DNA of 64,000 bases from Streptomyces sp. Ag109_O5-10 (lineage in GTDB: Bacteria > Actinomycetota > Actinomycetes > Streptomycetales > Streptomycetaceae), in contig NZ_FNTQ01000001.1 of the NCBI RefSeq assembly GCF_900105755.1, forward strand, positions 2,294,001 through 2,358,000, written 5' to 3'. The position numbers were made by a program, and so were the translations under genes. Each line of letters begins with the position of its first letter. Within the stretch, counting starts at the first letter, position 1. The notes under the pieces are model-generated. The model searched no databases, was not told where the DNA came from, and saw only the letters and a list, made by a program, of their open reading frames with translations. Below are positions 1 to 8,941 of the stretch, one piece after another.

Positions 1-3000
1 GTTCTCGGGCAGCCGGACGCTCCTGACGGTCTTGCCGGCCGGGGCCGTGAAGGGCCTGGTCGCGAAGACGTAGGTGGCCACCGGGTCCTTGTCGGCGCCG
101 GAGACGTTGCGGTAGGCGGTTCGCGCCACGATCGTGTTGCCGTACTGGACGGTGCCGCCTCCGCCGCCGATGGTCCAGTCGGTGAAGGAGAGGTCGAGGG
201 TGCCGGTGGTGCCGTCGGTGTAGGTCACGGTCGCCGGGGCGGACTGGTTGCCGTTGGTGGCGCTGCCGAGGAAGGACAGCGTGGCGGCGGGGGTGGGGAG
301 TTCGATGGTCTGGGCGGTGGCGGTGGCGTTGTCGGGGCGGCCCGCGGGTGCGTTCGGCCAGGTGTAGGCGAGGCCGTCCACGGTTGCCTCGGTGCCCGGC
401 GTGAGGCCGGCCGCCGCGAGGGCCTGCCGGGAGTAGCTCCAGCCGCCGCCGTCGAAGTCGGCCTCGTCGTGGTCGCCGGAGTCGTCCGAGATGCCGGTGT
501 TGGAGTAGGCGGCGAGGAGGGTGCCGGGTGCGGCGACGGTGAGGGCGACCGGCTGGGCGTAGGAGGAGCCGGTAGAGGTGACGGTGACCTTCGCGTCGTA
601 GTAGCCCTGCGCAGTGCCCGGGGTGGTGGCGAGCGCGATCTGCCGGGCACCGCCGGTGACCGTTCCCTCCGCGGGGGTCGCCGACACGCCGTCCGGTGTC
701 TCGACGCGGAAGCGCACGTCGGGGCCGGTGCCGCCGGACAGGGACAGGGCGCGGACGGTGAGCGTCGTGCTGTCGCCGGGGGCGATCGTCGCGGTCGTCG
801 GACCGACCCCGATCTGGTACGGCTGCTCGCCCTGGCGGAAGGACGGCGGCGGGTTGCTCGTGCCCCAGCTGCGGTTCGGCGTCGTGGCAAGGGTGTAGTC
901 GAGCCGGCCGCCGTCGCGGACGAAGGAGCTGTCGAGCCAAGGGCGGTCGCTGGTGCGGCCGTTGACCTTCAGGGACTGGACGTACGGGGCGTCGCCGGCC
1001 GCCCCCGTGGCGTGGATCGAGATGTCGTCGCCGTCCGGGCGGTCGATCTCCACGCGCTCGAACAGGGGTGATGCGAGGACGAGTTCGGCACGGGAGGGGA
1101 CCTGCGGGTACATGCCGAGCGCCGAGAAGACGTACCAGGAGGACATCGCGCCGAGGTCGTCGTTGCCGGGGATACCGCCGGGCTGCGTCGACCAGAGCTG
1201 TGTCATCGCCGCGCGGACGGTCTCCTGTGTCTTGTAGGGCGCTCCGGCGTAGTCGTACAGGTAGGGCACGTTGAGCGAGGGCTCGTTGTCCAGTTCGGAC
1301 TTGTCGCCGCCGCTGCCGGTGAAGGCCCAGCTGCCGTCGCCGTTGTGGAAGAAGGTGTCGAGGCGGGCGAGTGCCTTGCCGGTGCCGCCCATCGCGGCGA
1401 AGAGCCCGGCCGGGTTGTGCTGGACCATCCAGGTGTACTGGGCGGCGGTGCCCTCCACGAACCCGTTGCCGGTGCCCGGGGTGAAGCCGGTGACCCAGCT
1501 GCCGTCCGCCTTGCGGTTGGCGATGTAGCCGCCGGTGGCGTCGGCGGCCACGTCGAAGTTGTTCTGCCACCACTGGGAACGGCCGGCGAAGGCGGTCGCC
1601 GTCTCCTTCTCCCCCGCCGCCTCGGCGAGTTGCGAGAGGGAGAAGTCGGCCGTGGACATCTCCAGGGTCTCGGCGGCGCCGCCCCAGGCGTTCGACACGG
1701 ACGGCATGTAGTGGTGGGCCAGGTACTTGTCGAGGGAGGGCCGTTGGCCGACCGACAGCACGGGCTTGCCGGCCGGGGACAGGTCCTGGCGCGTCGGGAC
1801 CGTCGCCGCCTCCACCAGCGAGGCCAGCGCGCCCTTCAGGTCGAAGCCGGTGCCGCCGAAGGCCCTGATGGCGGCGAGGGCGGTCGGTGCCGGGTCGCCG
1901 TTCATGACGTGGGTGCCGCTCGCGCCGTGCAGCCAGCGGTCCCAGACCCCGCCGTTCTGCCGGGCGAGTTCGTAGAGCGACTGGGCGACGTCCGAGCCCG
2001 TCCGCGGGTCCAGCAGGGTCAGCAGCTGGACCTGGTCGCGGTAGACGTCCCAGCCGGAGAAGGTGCCGTACTGCGCCCGGTGGCCGCGGGCGACCCGGTG
2101 CACCTTGCCGTCGCTGCCCCGGTAGCGGCCGTCGGCGTCGCTGATGACGTTGGGGTGGAAGAGCGAGTGGTACAGGGCCGTGTAGAAGGTGGTGCGGTCG
2201 GCGTCCGTGCCGCCGCCGACGCGGACGGCCCCGAGGCGGTCGCGCCAGGCGCGGCGGGCCGCGTCGCGGACGGCGCCGAAGGAGCGCCGCGACGGGTTCT
2301 CGGCCCGCAGGTTCGCCTCGGCGGCGGCCCGGCTGACGTACGAGATGCCGACCTTGACGTTCACCGGGCCGGAACCGGGCGCGAACCGGACGTATCCGCC
2401 CGCCCCCTTGCCGGCGACGGGCCGCCCGCCGTTCGTCGCGAAGCCGCCGGTGCCGCCGGACGCGGTCGTCGAGCCCGGGCTGAGCGTGCCGTCCTGCCAG
2501 GTGCCGGTGGCGGTGAAGGCGCGGTCGAAGTGGGCGGTGAAGTAGAGGGTGTAGTAGGAGCGTTGGCCCTCGGGGTCGAGGTAGCCGCAGAAGTCGCCGG
2601 AGGTGACCGAGCCGGAGACGGTGCGGGTGGCCGGGTCGATCGTCACCGCCGAATCGGCCGACCCCACCTCGGAGTTGGCGGTGCGGATCAGCAGGGAGGC
2701 GGGTTTGCCGGCCGGGTAGGTGAAGCGGGCCGAACCGGTGCGGGCGGTCGCGGTGAGGTCGGCGGTCACGCCGGAGGCGAGGCCCACCCGGTAGTGGCCG
2801 GGCTCGGCGGTCTCGTCGGCGTGGCTGAAGTCCGAGGCGTAGACGGCGTCCCGCGTGTCGCTCGCCGGAGAGGAGGTGACCTCGCCGGCGTACGGGAAGA
2901 ACGGGATGTCGCCGCTGCCGCCCGCGCAGCCGGTGCCGGACATGTGGGTCAGGCTGAAGCCGCGGATGCGGGTGGCGTCGTACTGGTAGCCGCCCGGCGC

Positions 3001-3237
3001 GGCCGCTCTCGTCGCGTCGCCCCTGGTGTTCTCCGAGCTCCAGGAGAGCATGCCGAACGGCACCACGGCGCCGGGGAAGGTGTTGCCGCCGTTCCTGCTG
3101 CCGATCAGTGGATCGACGTATGCCGTGGGGTCCTTGACCAGTTCGGGTGGTGCGGCGGCGGTCGCCGCGAGGGCGGGGGTGGCACCGCCGACCGCGAGTA
3201 CCGCGGCCAGCAGCAGGGACATGGGTCGGAAACGCAT
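1..3237 (-). CDS. secreted GH92 alpha-mannosidase-like protein, 3' end outside window
   Basis: Glycoside hydrolase family 92, exo-alpha-mannosidases that trim mannose from glycans outside the cell. The ATG (3237-3235) follows a strong GGAGGAGGAAGG ribosome binding site and opens a signal peptide of about 24 residues (MRFRPMSLLLAAVLAVGG, then ATPALA). Family signatures seen include HMSGTGCAGGSGDIPFFP in the N-terminal beta domain, SGWDVYRDQVQLLTLLDP, and the catalytic-domain stretch GGIPGNDDLGAMSSWYVF. After the catalytic region a beta-rich NEW3-like domain begins around residue 800. The frame stays open for 1,079 codons and leaves the window without a stop, so further C-terminal domains are unseen. 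LacI-type operators lie upstream. Exact linkage specificity cannot be judged. Confidence 0.9.
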   Translation of the reverse strand, partial: MRFRPMSLLLAAVLAVGGATPALAATAAAPPELVKDPTAYVDPLIGSRNGGNTFPGAVVPFGMLSWSSENTRGDATRAAAPGGYQYDATRIRGFSLTHMSGTGCAGGSGDIPFFPYAGEVTSSPASDTRDAVYASDFSHADETAEPGHYRVGLASGVTADLTATARTGSARFTYPAGKPASLLIRTANSEVGSADSAVTIDPATRTVSGSVTSGDFCGYLDPEGQRSYYTLYFTAHFDRAFTATGTWQDGTLSPGSTTASGGTGGFATNGGRPVAGKGAGGYVRFAPGSGPVNVKVGISYVSRAAAEANLRAENPSRRSFGAVRDAARRAWRDRLGAVRVGGGTDADRTTFYTALYHSLFHPNVISDADGRYRGSDGKVHRVARGHRAQYGTFSGWDVYRDQVQLLTLLDPRTGSDVAQSLYELARQNGGVWDRWLHGASGTHVMNGDPAPTALAAIRAFGGTGFDLKGALASLVEAATVPTRQDLSPAGKPVLSVGQRPSLDKYLAHHYMPSVSNAWGGAAETLEMSTADFSLSQLAEAAGEKETATAFAGRSQWWQNNFDVAADATGGYIANRKADGSWVTGFTPGTGNGFVEGTAAQYTWMVQHNPAGLFAAMGGTGKALARLDTFFHNGDGSWAFTGSGGDKSELDNEPSLNVPYLYDYAGAPYKTQETVRAAMTQLWSTQPGGIPGNDDLGAMSSWYVFSALGMYPQVPSRAELVLASPLFERVEIDRPDGDDISIHATGAAGDAPYVQSLKVNGRTSDRPWLDSSFVRDGGRLDYTLATTPNRSWGTSNPPPSFRQGEQPYQIGVGPTTATIAPGDSTTLTVRALSLSGGTGPDVRFRVETPDGVSATPAEGTVTGGARQIALATTPGTAQGYYDAKVTVTSTGSSYAQPVALTVAAPGTLLAAYSNTGISDDSGDHDEADFDGGGWSYSRQALAAAGLTPGTEATVDGLAYTWPNAPAGRPDNATATAQTIELPTPAATLSFLGSATNGNQSAPATVTYTDGTTGTLDLSFTDWTIGGGGGTVQYGNTIVARTAYRNVSGADKDPVATYVFATRPFTAPAGKTVRSVRLPEN

Positions 3238-3385
3238 GACGCGGCCCTTCCTCCTCCGGACGGGTCGCGCACCACAGGTCACACAAGCCGCAGGGACAGT
3301 AACGTGCGCCACCGGTACCACGGAAGACCGCGACTGCCGCGCACGGCACGGCACGGGTTCACCCGGTCGGGTGACCCGAAGTGGG

Positions 3386-3416
3386 TTGACATCGTTGTCG
3401 GTTGAGGCGGTAGAGT
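3386..3416 (+). promoter_or_regulatory. possible promoter pointing away from the GH92 gene
   Basis: TTGACA at 3386-3391 and TAGAGT at 3411-3416 look like -35 and -10 elements, with a rather long 19-base spacer. The -35 box overlaps the imperfect operator at 3388-3399, so a repressor bound there would block it. It would drive the plus strand, where only decayed sequence follows. Confidence 0.35.
3388..3399. promoter_or_regulatory. LacI-type operator half of a pair (GACATCGTTGTC)
   Basis: Imperfect inverted repeat matching 10 of 12 positions of a palindrome and nearly identical to the perfect site at 3433-3444. The two sites start 45 bases apart, upstream of the GH92 gene. ACAACGTTGT-like palindromes are typical LacI/GalR-family operators in front of sugar-hydrolase genes in Streptomyces; the specific regulator is not known. 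Confidence 0.5.
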
Positions 3417-3432
3417 CATGTACAGACCATGA

Positions 3433-3444
3433 GACAACGTTGTC
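3433..3444. promoter_or_regulatory. LacI-type operator, perfect palindrome GACAACGTTGTC
   Basis: A perfect 12-base palindrome about 196 bases upstream of the GH92 start codon and 45 bases from a near-copy at 3388-3399. Its sequence and position fit a LacI/GalR-family repressor that senses the sugar released by the mannosidase. That role is inferred from family practice. Confidence 0.6.
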
Positions 3445-3699
3445 GCCCGTCACAGGACCGACACAAGCCGCTCAGCAGACGCGCACGAGGCAGCACGAGC
3501 AACTCCCCCCGGACAGGCCCACCCACCCCCTCGCCTGGCCGGCTCGCGGACCCGGTGCGTACCGGCACCGGGTCCGCCCAGAGCGGACCGTGCACGCCCG
3601 TGCGGGGCGAAGGGCCGGCCGCGCACGGACCCACGCGGAAGCAGACGTGGGGCGGAAGCGGGCCCACCACCCGACGGGTTCCGGTCCGCCGGGCAGACA

Positions 3700-3713
3700 T
3701 GGGAGCGCTCCCA
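3700..3713. promoter_or_regulatory. CebR-type operator TGGGAGCGCTCCCA
   Basis: Exact 14-base palindrome identical to the well-known CebR box that controls cellulose and cello-oligosaccharide genes in Streptomyces. Here it has no intact gene next to it: the next recognisable coding sequence on the plus strand is the broken alpha-galactosidase fragment starting near 3904. It is therefore either an orphan site left by gene loss or a site controlling the remnant's former operon. Confidence 0.65.
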
Positions 3714-3903
3714 CCCCACTCCTCTGTGAAGCTAGCGCGGACAGGGGCGGGTGTAAACGGCGCGGCACGGCTGACCCGCTTCGAGAGCGGGCGCGCTTGC
3801 ACGGGGCGGCGGGACAACCACGGTCATGTTCACTTGACGCGGCCATGGGGTGGGTTCCTGACGGTCTCTGAGTCATCGGCCTCTCCGCGCCGACCGTCGC
3901 GCT

Positions 3904-4113
3904 GTCAGGGTCGACGAGAACACCGGGATCCAGGGAACCCCGTACCACGCCCGCGACATCGCCACCACGACGACGGAGAACAACTACAACTGCGGCGGCA
4001 TGGTCTGCATCGGCTACACCAAGCCCGGCGCGCAGGCGTTCATCGACTCCTGGGCCGGACAGTTCGCCGGCTGGGGCCTCGACCACCTGAAGACCGACGG
4101 CGTCGTCAGCCCC
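3904..4113 (+). pseudogene. fragment of a GH27-type alpha-galactosidase
   Basis: About 68 codons read GIQGTPYHARDIA, NYNCGGMVCIGYTKPG, then AQAFIDSWAGQFAGWGLDH and LKTDGV. This is the characteristic region of secreted GH27 alpha-galactosidases, where the substrate-loop cysteine motif is followed by the YVKxDG strand carrying the nucleophile aspartate. Neither the signal peptide and N-terminal barrel nor the rest of the catalytic domain is present. Similarity stops abruptly just after the LKTDGV strand, where sequence of a transposase begins on the opposite strand. It is best read as a dead gene cut by a mobile element. It may once have been controlled by the CebR-type or LacI-type sites upstream. 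Confidence 0.7.
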
Positions 4114-4203
4114 GACCAGCAGGACGACGCCCGCGGTGTTGTCGTGGAGGTTCGCGGCCAGGACGACGACCGCGACGACCAGGCCGAGGACGTCCACGGC
4201 CAG
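4105..4203 (-). pseudogene. fragment of an IS5-family-type transposase
   Basis: On the minus strand this segment encodes VDVLGLVVAVVVLAANLHDN followed by TAGVVLL. That matches the conserved strand of Streptomyces IS5/IS4-type DDE transposases, where VD-LG--IAV-V-AA--HDN--G--LL precedes the next catalytic aspartate. Only about 33 codons remain, and no terminal inverted repeats could be recognised. It directly abuts the alpha-galactosidase fragment, so the two remnants mark one old insertion or deletion junction. Confidence 0.6.
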
Positions 4204-4632
4204 GCACCGCGCTCGCGGCCCGCACCGGCTTGGCCGGATCGCGGCCGGTCGTGGCGGCGGGGACCCGGCGGCCACACGGGTTCATGGATGACCCGGTGAG
4301 TCCCGTCGCCCCACCGGACGGCGAAGCGGCAGTACGTCGCGCTCTTCTGCGGCAGTCGTGCGGGAGGTAGCTGCCAGGGTCCTCGGGGCAGGACAAGCCG
4401 CTGGCACGCAAGTCGCCGGTCCCCCATGGCATCACTCGTTTGCACTCGGTAACGAGCCGATCACGAGATCAAAAAACTGTGTGTCAAGTTTGAAGTGCTG
4501 GAACGATTCTGAGACTTTAGCCGGGTGCCCACCCACGCAGCAAAGCCTGCCCAATAAAGACGGGATGGTCGGCTGAAAGCTCAGGACCGCCGGGGGCGAA
4601 ATCCCGTTGCAAACGGCGGGCTGGAGGATACC
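4204..4632. other. non-coding stretch before the helicase, no gene recognised
   Basis: No reading frame here has coding character. From about 4430 to 4560 the sequence is clearly less GC-rich than the neighbours (runs such as gatcaaaaaactg and ccaataaagac). This suggests imported DNA or a promoter region for the helicase. A GGAGG ribosome binding site sits just before the helicase ATG. Confidence 0.5.
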
Positions 4633-7125
4633 ATGTCACGGATCGATTTGCGTCCGCACCAAGTCGAGGCGAGCGATGCGATTCTTCGGAACCTTTCCGT
4701 TGCTCCCGGCGGACGGATCCCGCCGGAGGGCCTGCGAACGCAGGTGATCGCCGCTACCGGCTCCGGTAAGACGCTGATCGGCGTGGAGTCCGCGAACCGG
4801 CTTTCGGCTCGCCGAGTCCTGGTCCTGGTACCCACGCTCGACCTGCTGACCCAGATGGCCCGTGCCTGGCGCCGGGGTGGGCGCCAGGGCACGATGGTGG
4901 GGGTTTGCTCCCTGCGGCCTGAAGACAGCGACGGCGTTCCCTGCACGACCAATCCGGAAGAACTCGTGGCCTGGACGCGGGATCTGGAGTCGGTCACGGT
5001 GTTCGCCACGTACGCGGCCGTGGGGCTCCGCCTCCTGCAGCGGGCGCACGAGTGCGGTCTGCCGATGTGGGACCTGATGATCGTGGACGAGGCGCACCGG
5101 ACAAGTGGTGACGCCGGGAAGCCGTGGGCGGCTGTGCACGATCAGAAGCAGATCCCGTCGGTACGCAGGTTGTACATGACCGCGACGGCGCGCATCTGGG
5201 AGGCCGAGGGCAAGGCGTACCGGCTGATGGCCAGCATGGACGAGGACTCCCCCGTGTTCGGGCCGGTGGCCTACAAACTGAAGCTGTCCGAGGCGATCCG
5301 GCTGGGGCTGGTGGCGCCCTATCAGGTGCTGTGCCTGGACATCCGCGATCCCGAACTGCACGCCGCGCTGACGAGCGAGGACACCGGCTCCGCCGCCGTA
5401 CGCGGCGCGCGACTGGCGGCCGTGCAGACCGGGCTGATGCGCGCGGCCGTCGAGGAGCGTTTCCGACGCGTGCTCTCGTTCCACAGTCGGATCGGGGAGG
5501 CGGAGGCAATGGCGGCCGGCGTGCCGGCGATCGCGGCCCGGCTCGCCGACGACGCCCCGGACACCTTCCCACCCGCCGAACGGGTGTGGGCGGACTGGTT
5601 GTACGGCGAGCATCCGGCCGGCCACCGCCGCCAGGTGTTGGATGAATTCGCCTCGGATTCCCTCGGAGGAACAGGCTTTGCAGACCGTGACATGCCCGCC
5701 GCTTTGCGGGTGTTGAGCTCCGTCCGCGTTCTCGGGGAGGGCGTCGATACCGCCGAATGCGACGCGGTGCTCTTCGCCGACGCGCGCGGCAGCATGATCG
5801 ATATCGTACAGATGGTCGGGCGAGCACTACGCATGCAGCCAGGTTCTGGAAAACTCGCGACGCTCATCGTGCCGGTGTTCCTGGAGCCGGGCGAGGACGC
5901 GAATCAATTGCTCACCTCGGACGCCTACGGCACACTTGCAAAGGTCCTCGGAGCTCTGCGTGCCCACGACACGGACACGATCGAGGCCCTCGCCAACCCC
6001 AACATCCGCGACACTCGCTTGCAAGTTGAACCGGACGGTGACGGTGGGCAGTTGCCCGACGACGACGCGGGCGAGAGGCGGAACGAGGAGGACTCCGCGC
6101 GGGTGAGCGAGCGAGCGGCTGGAGTGCTGCGGTTCATGGAGGAACGCGATCCGGCAGCCATCGCGCAGTTCGTCAGGTTGCGGGTCATCGACTCCGAGGG
6201 CACCTACTGGCGGCGCGGCATCGAAGCCGCCACGCGGTGGCGGCGCGAGACCGGCAGCCCCGAACTGCGCGTGCCCTACACCTTCGTCACGCCCAAATAC
6301 TGGCAGGGTATCGGCAACCATCCCTTGGGGGTATGGATCGCGGATCAGCGCCGCTACTATGCCGCCGGAACGCTGCAGCCGGAGCGGGTGGCCGAACTCC
6401 AGGCGCTGGGCATGGTGTGGTCGGTGCACGACACCGCGTGGGAAGAGGGCCTGACCGTGGCCCGCGCATACGCGGCCGCGGCCGGCGGGATGCTGCTCCC
6501 GCCGACCTCCGCAGTGTGGAAGGGCTACCCGATCGGGACATGGGTCAAGAACCAGCGCGCCGCCGCCCGCAAGGCACGGGAGAACGCCGAACGACGCGCA
6601 GCAGGTGAGACCGTCCCTTACGCCGGGGAACTGCCACAGGACCGGCTGCTGGCCTTGGATGCGATCGATCCAGGATGGTGCCCCTCCTGGGACATCGGCT
6701 GGCAACGCTGCTTCCGCCTCGCCCATGCCCACGTGAAGGCCGGCGGGACGCTGTCGGCGTCCGCCGGCCAAGTCATCGTCCAGGGAGAGGACCTGGGAGC
6801 CTGGGCAGCCGCGCAGCGGCACGGTTGGGACAAGCTCCTCCCCGCCCAGCAATGGCTGCTGAGCAGCGCACTCGGCCTGGAGCCGACGAGCGAGAAGAAA
6901 CGCTCCGCGGGTCGCTCCCAGAGCGCCGCGTGGGCACGGAACATCGCTGCCGCCCGGCAGTTCCGCGCCCGCCAGGGGCACCTGACCGTGCCCCGCAAGC
7001 ACATCGAGGACGTCGAGGGCGACCCCGTGAAACTGGGCGCGTTCATCAGCAACATGCGCCGCCGCGCCACGACGCTGAGCGCCCAGCGACGCGCCGACCT
7101 CGACGAACTAGGGATGAAGTGGTAG
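4633..7125 (+). CDS. DEAD/DEAH-box helicase with helicase-associated repeats
   Basis: An 830-residue superfamily 2 helicase, expected to use ATP to unwind or translocate on nucleic acid. Visible motifs are Walker A ATGSGKT (41-47), the DEAH box (152-155), a SAT-like MTATA strand after it, and motif VI QMVGRALR (393-400). After residue about 480 come several repeats of the small helicase-associated (HA) domain, each with W, G, WV/WI and Q/R residues (for example YPIGTWVKNQRAAAR and LGAFISNMRRRA near the end). The start is fixed by GGAGGATACC before the ATG. Such SF2-HA proteins are frequent on Streptomyces accessory regions and have been proposed in DNA repair or phage resistance, but nothing here proves a role. 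No partner nuclease or methylase lies beside it. Confidence 0.9.
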   Translation: MSRIDLRPHQVEASDAILRNLSVAPGGRIPPEGLRTQVIAATGSGKTLIGVESANRLSARRVLVLVPTLDLLTQMARAWRRGGRQGTMVGVCSLRPEDSDGVPCTTNPEELVAWTRDLESVTVFATYAAVGLRLLQRAHECGLPMWDLMIVDEAHRTSGDAGKPWAAVHDQKQIPSVRRLYMTATARIWEAEGKAYRLMASMDEDSPVFGPVAYKLKLSEAIRLGLVAPYQVLCLDIRDPELHAALTSEDTGSAAVRGARLAAVQTGLMRAAVEERFRRVLSFHSRIGEAEAMAAGVPAIAARLADDAPDTFPPAERVWADWLYGEHPAGHRRQVLDEFASDSLGGTGFADRDMPAALRVLSSVRVLGEGVDTAECDAVLFADARGSMIDIVQMVGRALRMQPGSGKLATLIVPVFLEPGEDANQLLTSDAYGTLAKVLGALRAHDTDTIEALANPNIRDTRLQVEPDGDGGQLPDDDAGERRNEEDSARVSERAAGVLRFMEERDPAAIAQFVRLRVIDSEGTYWRRGIEAATRWRRETGSPELRVPYTFVTPKYWQGIGNHPLGVWIADQRRYYAAGTLQPERVAELQALGMVWSVHDTAWEEGLTVARAYAAAAGGMLLPPTSAVWKGYPIGTWVKNQRAAARKARENAERRAAGETVPYAGELPQDRLLALDAIDPGWCPSWDIGWQRCFRLAHAHVKAGGTLSASAGQVIVQGEDLGAWAAAQRHGWDKLLPAQQWLLSSALGLEPTSEKKRSAGRSQSAAWARNIAAARQFRARQGHLTVPRKHIEDVEGDPVKLGAFISNMRRRATTLSAQRRADLDELGMKW

Positions 7126-7546
7126 TCGCATTCGGCATCCGAGGATGATCCATGAGGCCGCCGCGCCATCCCCACCGCGGCGGCGGGCGGCGAGGTGGCG
7201 AAACTCTCCCCACCGGGCAGTCTGTGCGGAGGAACCCCCCAGAGCTTGCTCATGTCGGCCCGGTCAACGCCTCCTGTGCAGCGGCCTCTTCGTTGAAGTA
7301 CCCGTCCAGGTCCGCGTCCGGCCGCTCAGCCTCGATGGGGTGCCGGTCCGGGGCAAGCGGCGGTCGTGAAGCGCTTTCTACAGCGGCTCCCCGTCGACGG
7401 TCTGGTTTTCCGCAGGGTGCACAACGCCCATGTGCGCAAGTCCGCTCACCACGGAACGGCCCTGCTCTCATGGTGGCAAGGTCCATCGGAGAGGGCGACG
7501 GGTGCCCGCGGGCACCCTCCACGCGCCCATTCGCTACGCACCCGTC
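7126..7546. other. region after the helicase with no supported gene
   Basis: A short stretch near 7253-7360 on the minus strand reads like coding sequence (PIEAERPDADLDGYFNEE, then a stop just after AAQEALTGPT). It has no recognisable family or upstream part. The rest shows no coding bias on either strand. Confidence 0.4.
7158..7183 (+). terminator. weak hairpin after the helicase
   Basis: CCGCCGC (7158-7164) pairs with GCGGCGG (7177-7183) across a 12-base loop, 33 bases after the helicase stop. There is no U-tract, so it is only a candidate terminator. Confidence 0.35.
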
Positions 7547-7850
7547 TCATGCTCCGAACGATCGTTGACGAGAGGCTCGCCGTAGGTGATCACGATCGGC
7601 CCGTGCGCGGTCGGAGGCCGCCGTGATCTCCTCGTAAGCCCATTTCTTGTACAGACGCTCTCCGTGGGCACCGGTGATGTCGATGACCAGGCCGGCCCAC
7701 TCCTCGGCGGGCTGTTCGGGGACGAGTCCCAGTTCGTACGTGGCGTCCCGGAGGAGGGATTCGGTGACGCGTATGCCGGTGAGTCTCTCGGCCAGAGCGA
7801 GGTTGCAAGGTGCGGATCCAGGCGTAGTCGTGCGCGGTCACCAAGTTCAT
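7547..7850 (-). pseudogene. frameshifted small gene of unknown family
   Basis: Starting at the ATG at 7850 the frame reads MNLVTAHDYAWIRTLQ. It then continues sensibly only in another frame, as LALAERLTGIRV, TESLLRDATYELGLVPEQ, PAEEWAGLVIDITG, GERLYKKWAYEEI, ending at a TGA at 7547. A single-base indel around 7800-7810 would join the two halves into one protein of about 100 residues. The family is not recognised; it is not obviously a toxin, antitoxin or regulator. Its minus-strand neighbour on the left is the unassigned fragment near 7253-7360. Confidence 0.5.
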
Positions 7851-8311
7851 ACGGCGCAGTGTGCCTGACGCCTCTGACAATGCCGGACAGACCGGTTCTC
7901 ACAGCCGGAGCCAGAACTCGGGCTGAGACCAGTCCGGGTCAGCGACATGATTCGTGTCACGAGCTCTATGGAACGATTGTTATATACATCGCAACTCACA
8001 GGCACTGCGGCGCCGATGCGTAGTGTGCGAGGCAACTCAGCACCTCCGGACAGGCGTTGGCGCCCGTCCTCGAAGCCCGCCCGGATTCTCCGCTCACCCC
8101 CTTCGCCCGGCCGGGCTTTGATGCCTGCATTCGGGTGGACTGCACACCACAATGCCTGCCGAACTGCTGCACCCTCGCGAAAAGCTCGTAACGTCGGCGG
8201 AAATGACGGTGGTTCGGACTCCGGCACCGTCGGCACCGCCGCGGTCCTTTCGGTGCCGACCACCTGCCTGGGATCAGCCACATCCTTGATCCTTCACTAT
8301 TTCCACGAGAT
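7851..8311. other. intergenic region with an AT-rich island and a 9-bp stem
   Basis: Around 7965-7995 there is an AT-rich stretch (gaacgattgttatatacatcg) of the kind found at promoters. At 8229-8237 and 8252-8260 GTCGGCACC pairs perfectly with GGTGCCGAC across 14 bases, about 50 bases before the TPR gene start. This could be a terminator of decayed upstream material or a leader structure. No gene is supported. Confidence 0.4.
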
Positions 8312-8941
8312 GTGAAAAAAATGAAACGCAGGCGATTGTGGGCGGGGATTTTCGGTGCGGCGGCGATTGCGGCCGGGGTGATCACTTGGGCGGTTCAGTC
8401 CCATTCCGGAGCAGCACCTGAATCCGAGTCCGATTTGCTGACCAATCGGACTCAGGACGCCAATACGCTTTTCCAGGCGGCCCTGCTGCAGGAGAAGTAC
8501 CAGGACTTCCAAGGTGCGACCAGAACCTATCAGCGGGTGCTGGAGCTCGAACCTGACAACAAGCTGGCCTGGTACAACCTGGGGGTCCTCGCACAACGGG
8601 ACGGCAGGACGGCCGAGGCTCGTGGCGCCTACGACAAGGCGCTGAAGATCGACCCGAAGTACGCCTCGGCCCTCTACAACGAGGCGGTCCTGCTGAAGGC
8701 GAGCGATACCGACCAGGCCGTCAGACTCCTGAAGCGCGCCATCGCCGCCAGCCCCCGGGCCGCCACGGCCCACCTCCAGCTGGGCTGGATCCTGACGCAG
8801 AAGAAGCACGACGACGAGGCCGAGGACGAGTTCCGCAGTGCCGTCGCGGCCGACCCCTCGCTGTACTCCCAGGTCCCGGAACAGTTCCAGGACGACGTAA
8901 CGCCCACTCCGACATCGAGTCAGGCAGGTGCCAACGGATGA
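8312..8941 (+). CDS. membrane-anchored tetratricopeptide-repeat protein
   Basis: A 209-residue protein with a basic N-terminus, one transmembrane or uncleaved signal segment (LWAGIFGAAAIAAGVITWAV, residues about 8-28), and an extracytoplasmic region of three to four TPR motifs between about 45 and 165. The TPRs show the usual pattern, for example NKLAWYNLGVLAQRDGRTAE and ASALYNEAVLLK. TPR proteins act as scaffolds. The ATG of the following GT2-methyltransferase gene overlaps this stop codon (ATGA), so the two are translationally coupled and probably work together, perhaps as an assembly platform for a surface glycan. Both GTG 8312 and ATG 8321 could start it. Confidence 0.8.
   Translation: MKKMKRRRLWAGIFGAAAIAAGVITWAVQSHSGAAPESESDLLTNRTQDANTLFQAALLQEKYQDFQGATRTYQRVLELEPDNKLAWYNLGVLAQRDGRTAEARGAYDKALKIDPKYASALYNEAVLLKASDTDQAVRLLKRAIAASPRAATAHLQLGWILTQKKHDDEAEDEFRSAVAADPSLYSQVPEQFQDDVTPTPTSSQAGANG

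Noticed and set aside
1345..3405. Long plus-strand open frame (686 codons) opposite the GH92 gene
   Set aside because: Product is Gly/Arg/Val-rich without domains and is the antisense of the clearly recognised GH92 mannosidase; a normal effect of very high GC.
3416..3871. Several overlapping frames on both strands after the GH92 promoter
   Set aside because: No codon bias or recognisable motif; the stretch holds operators and decayed sequence only.
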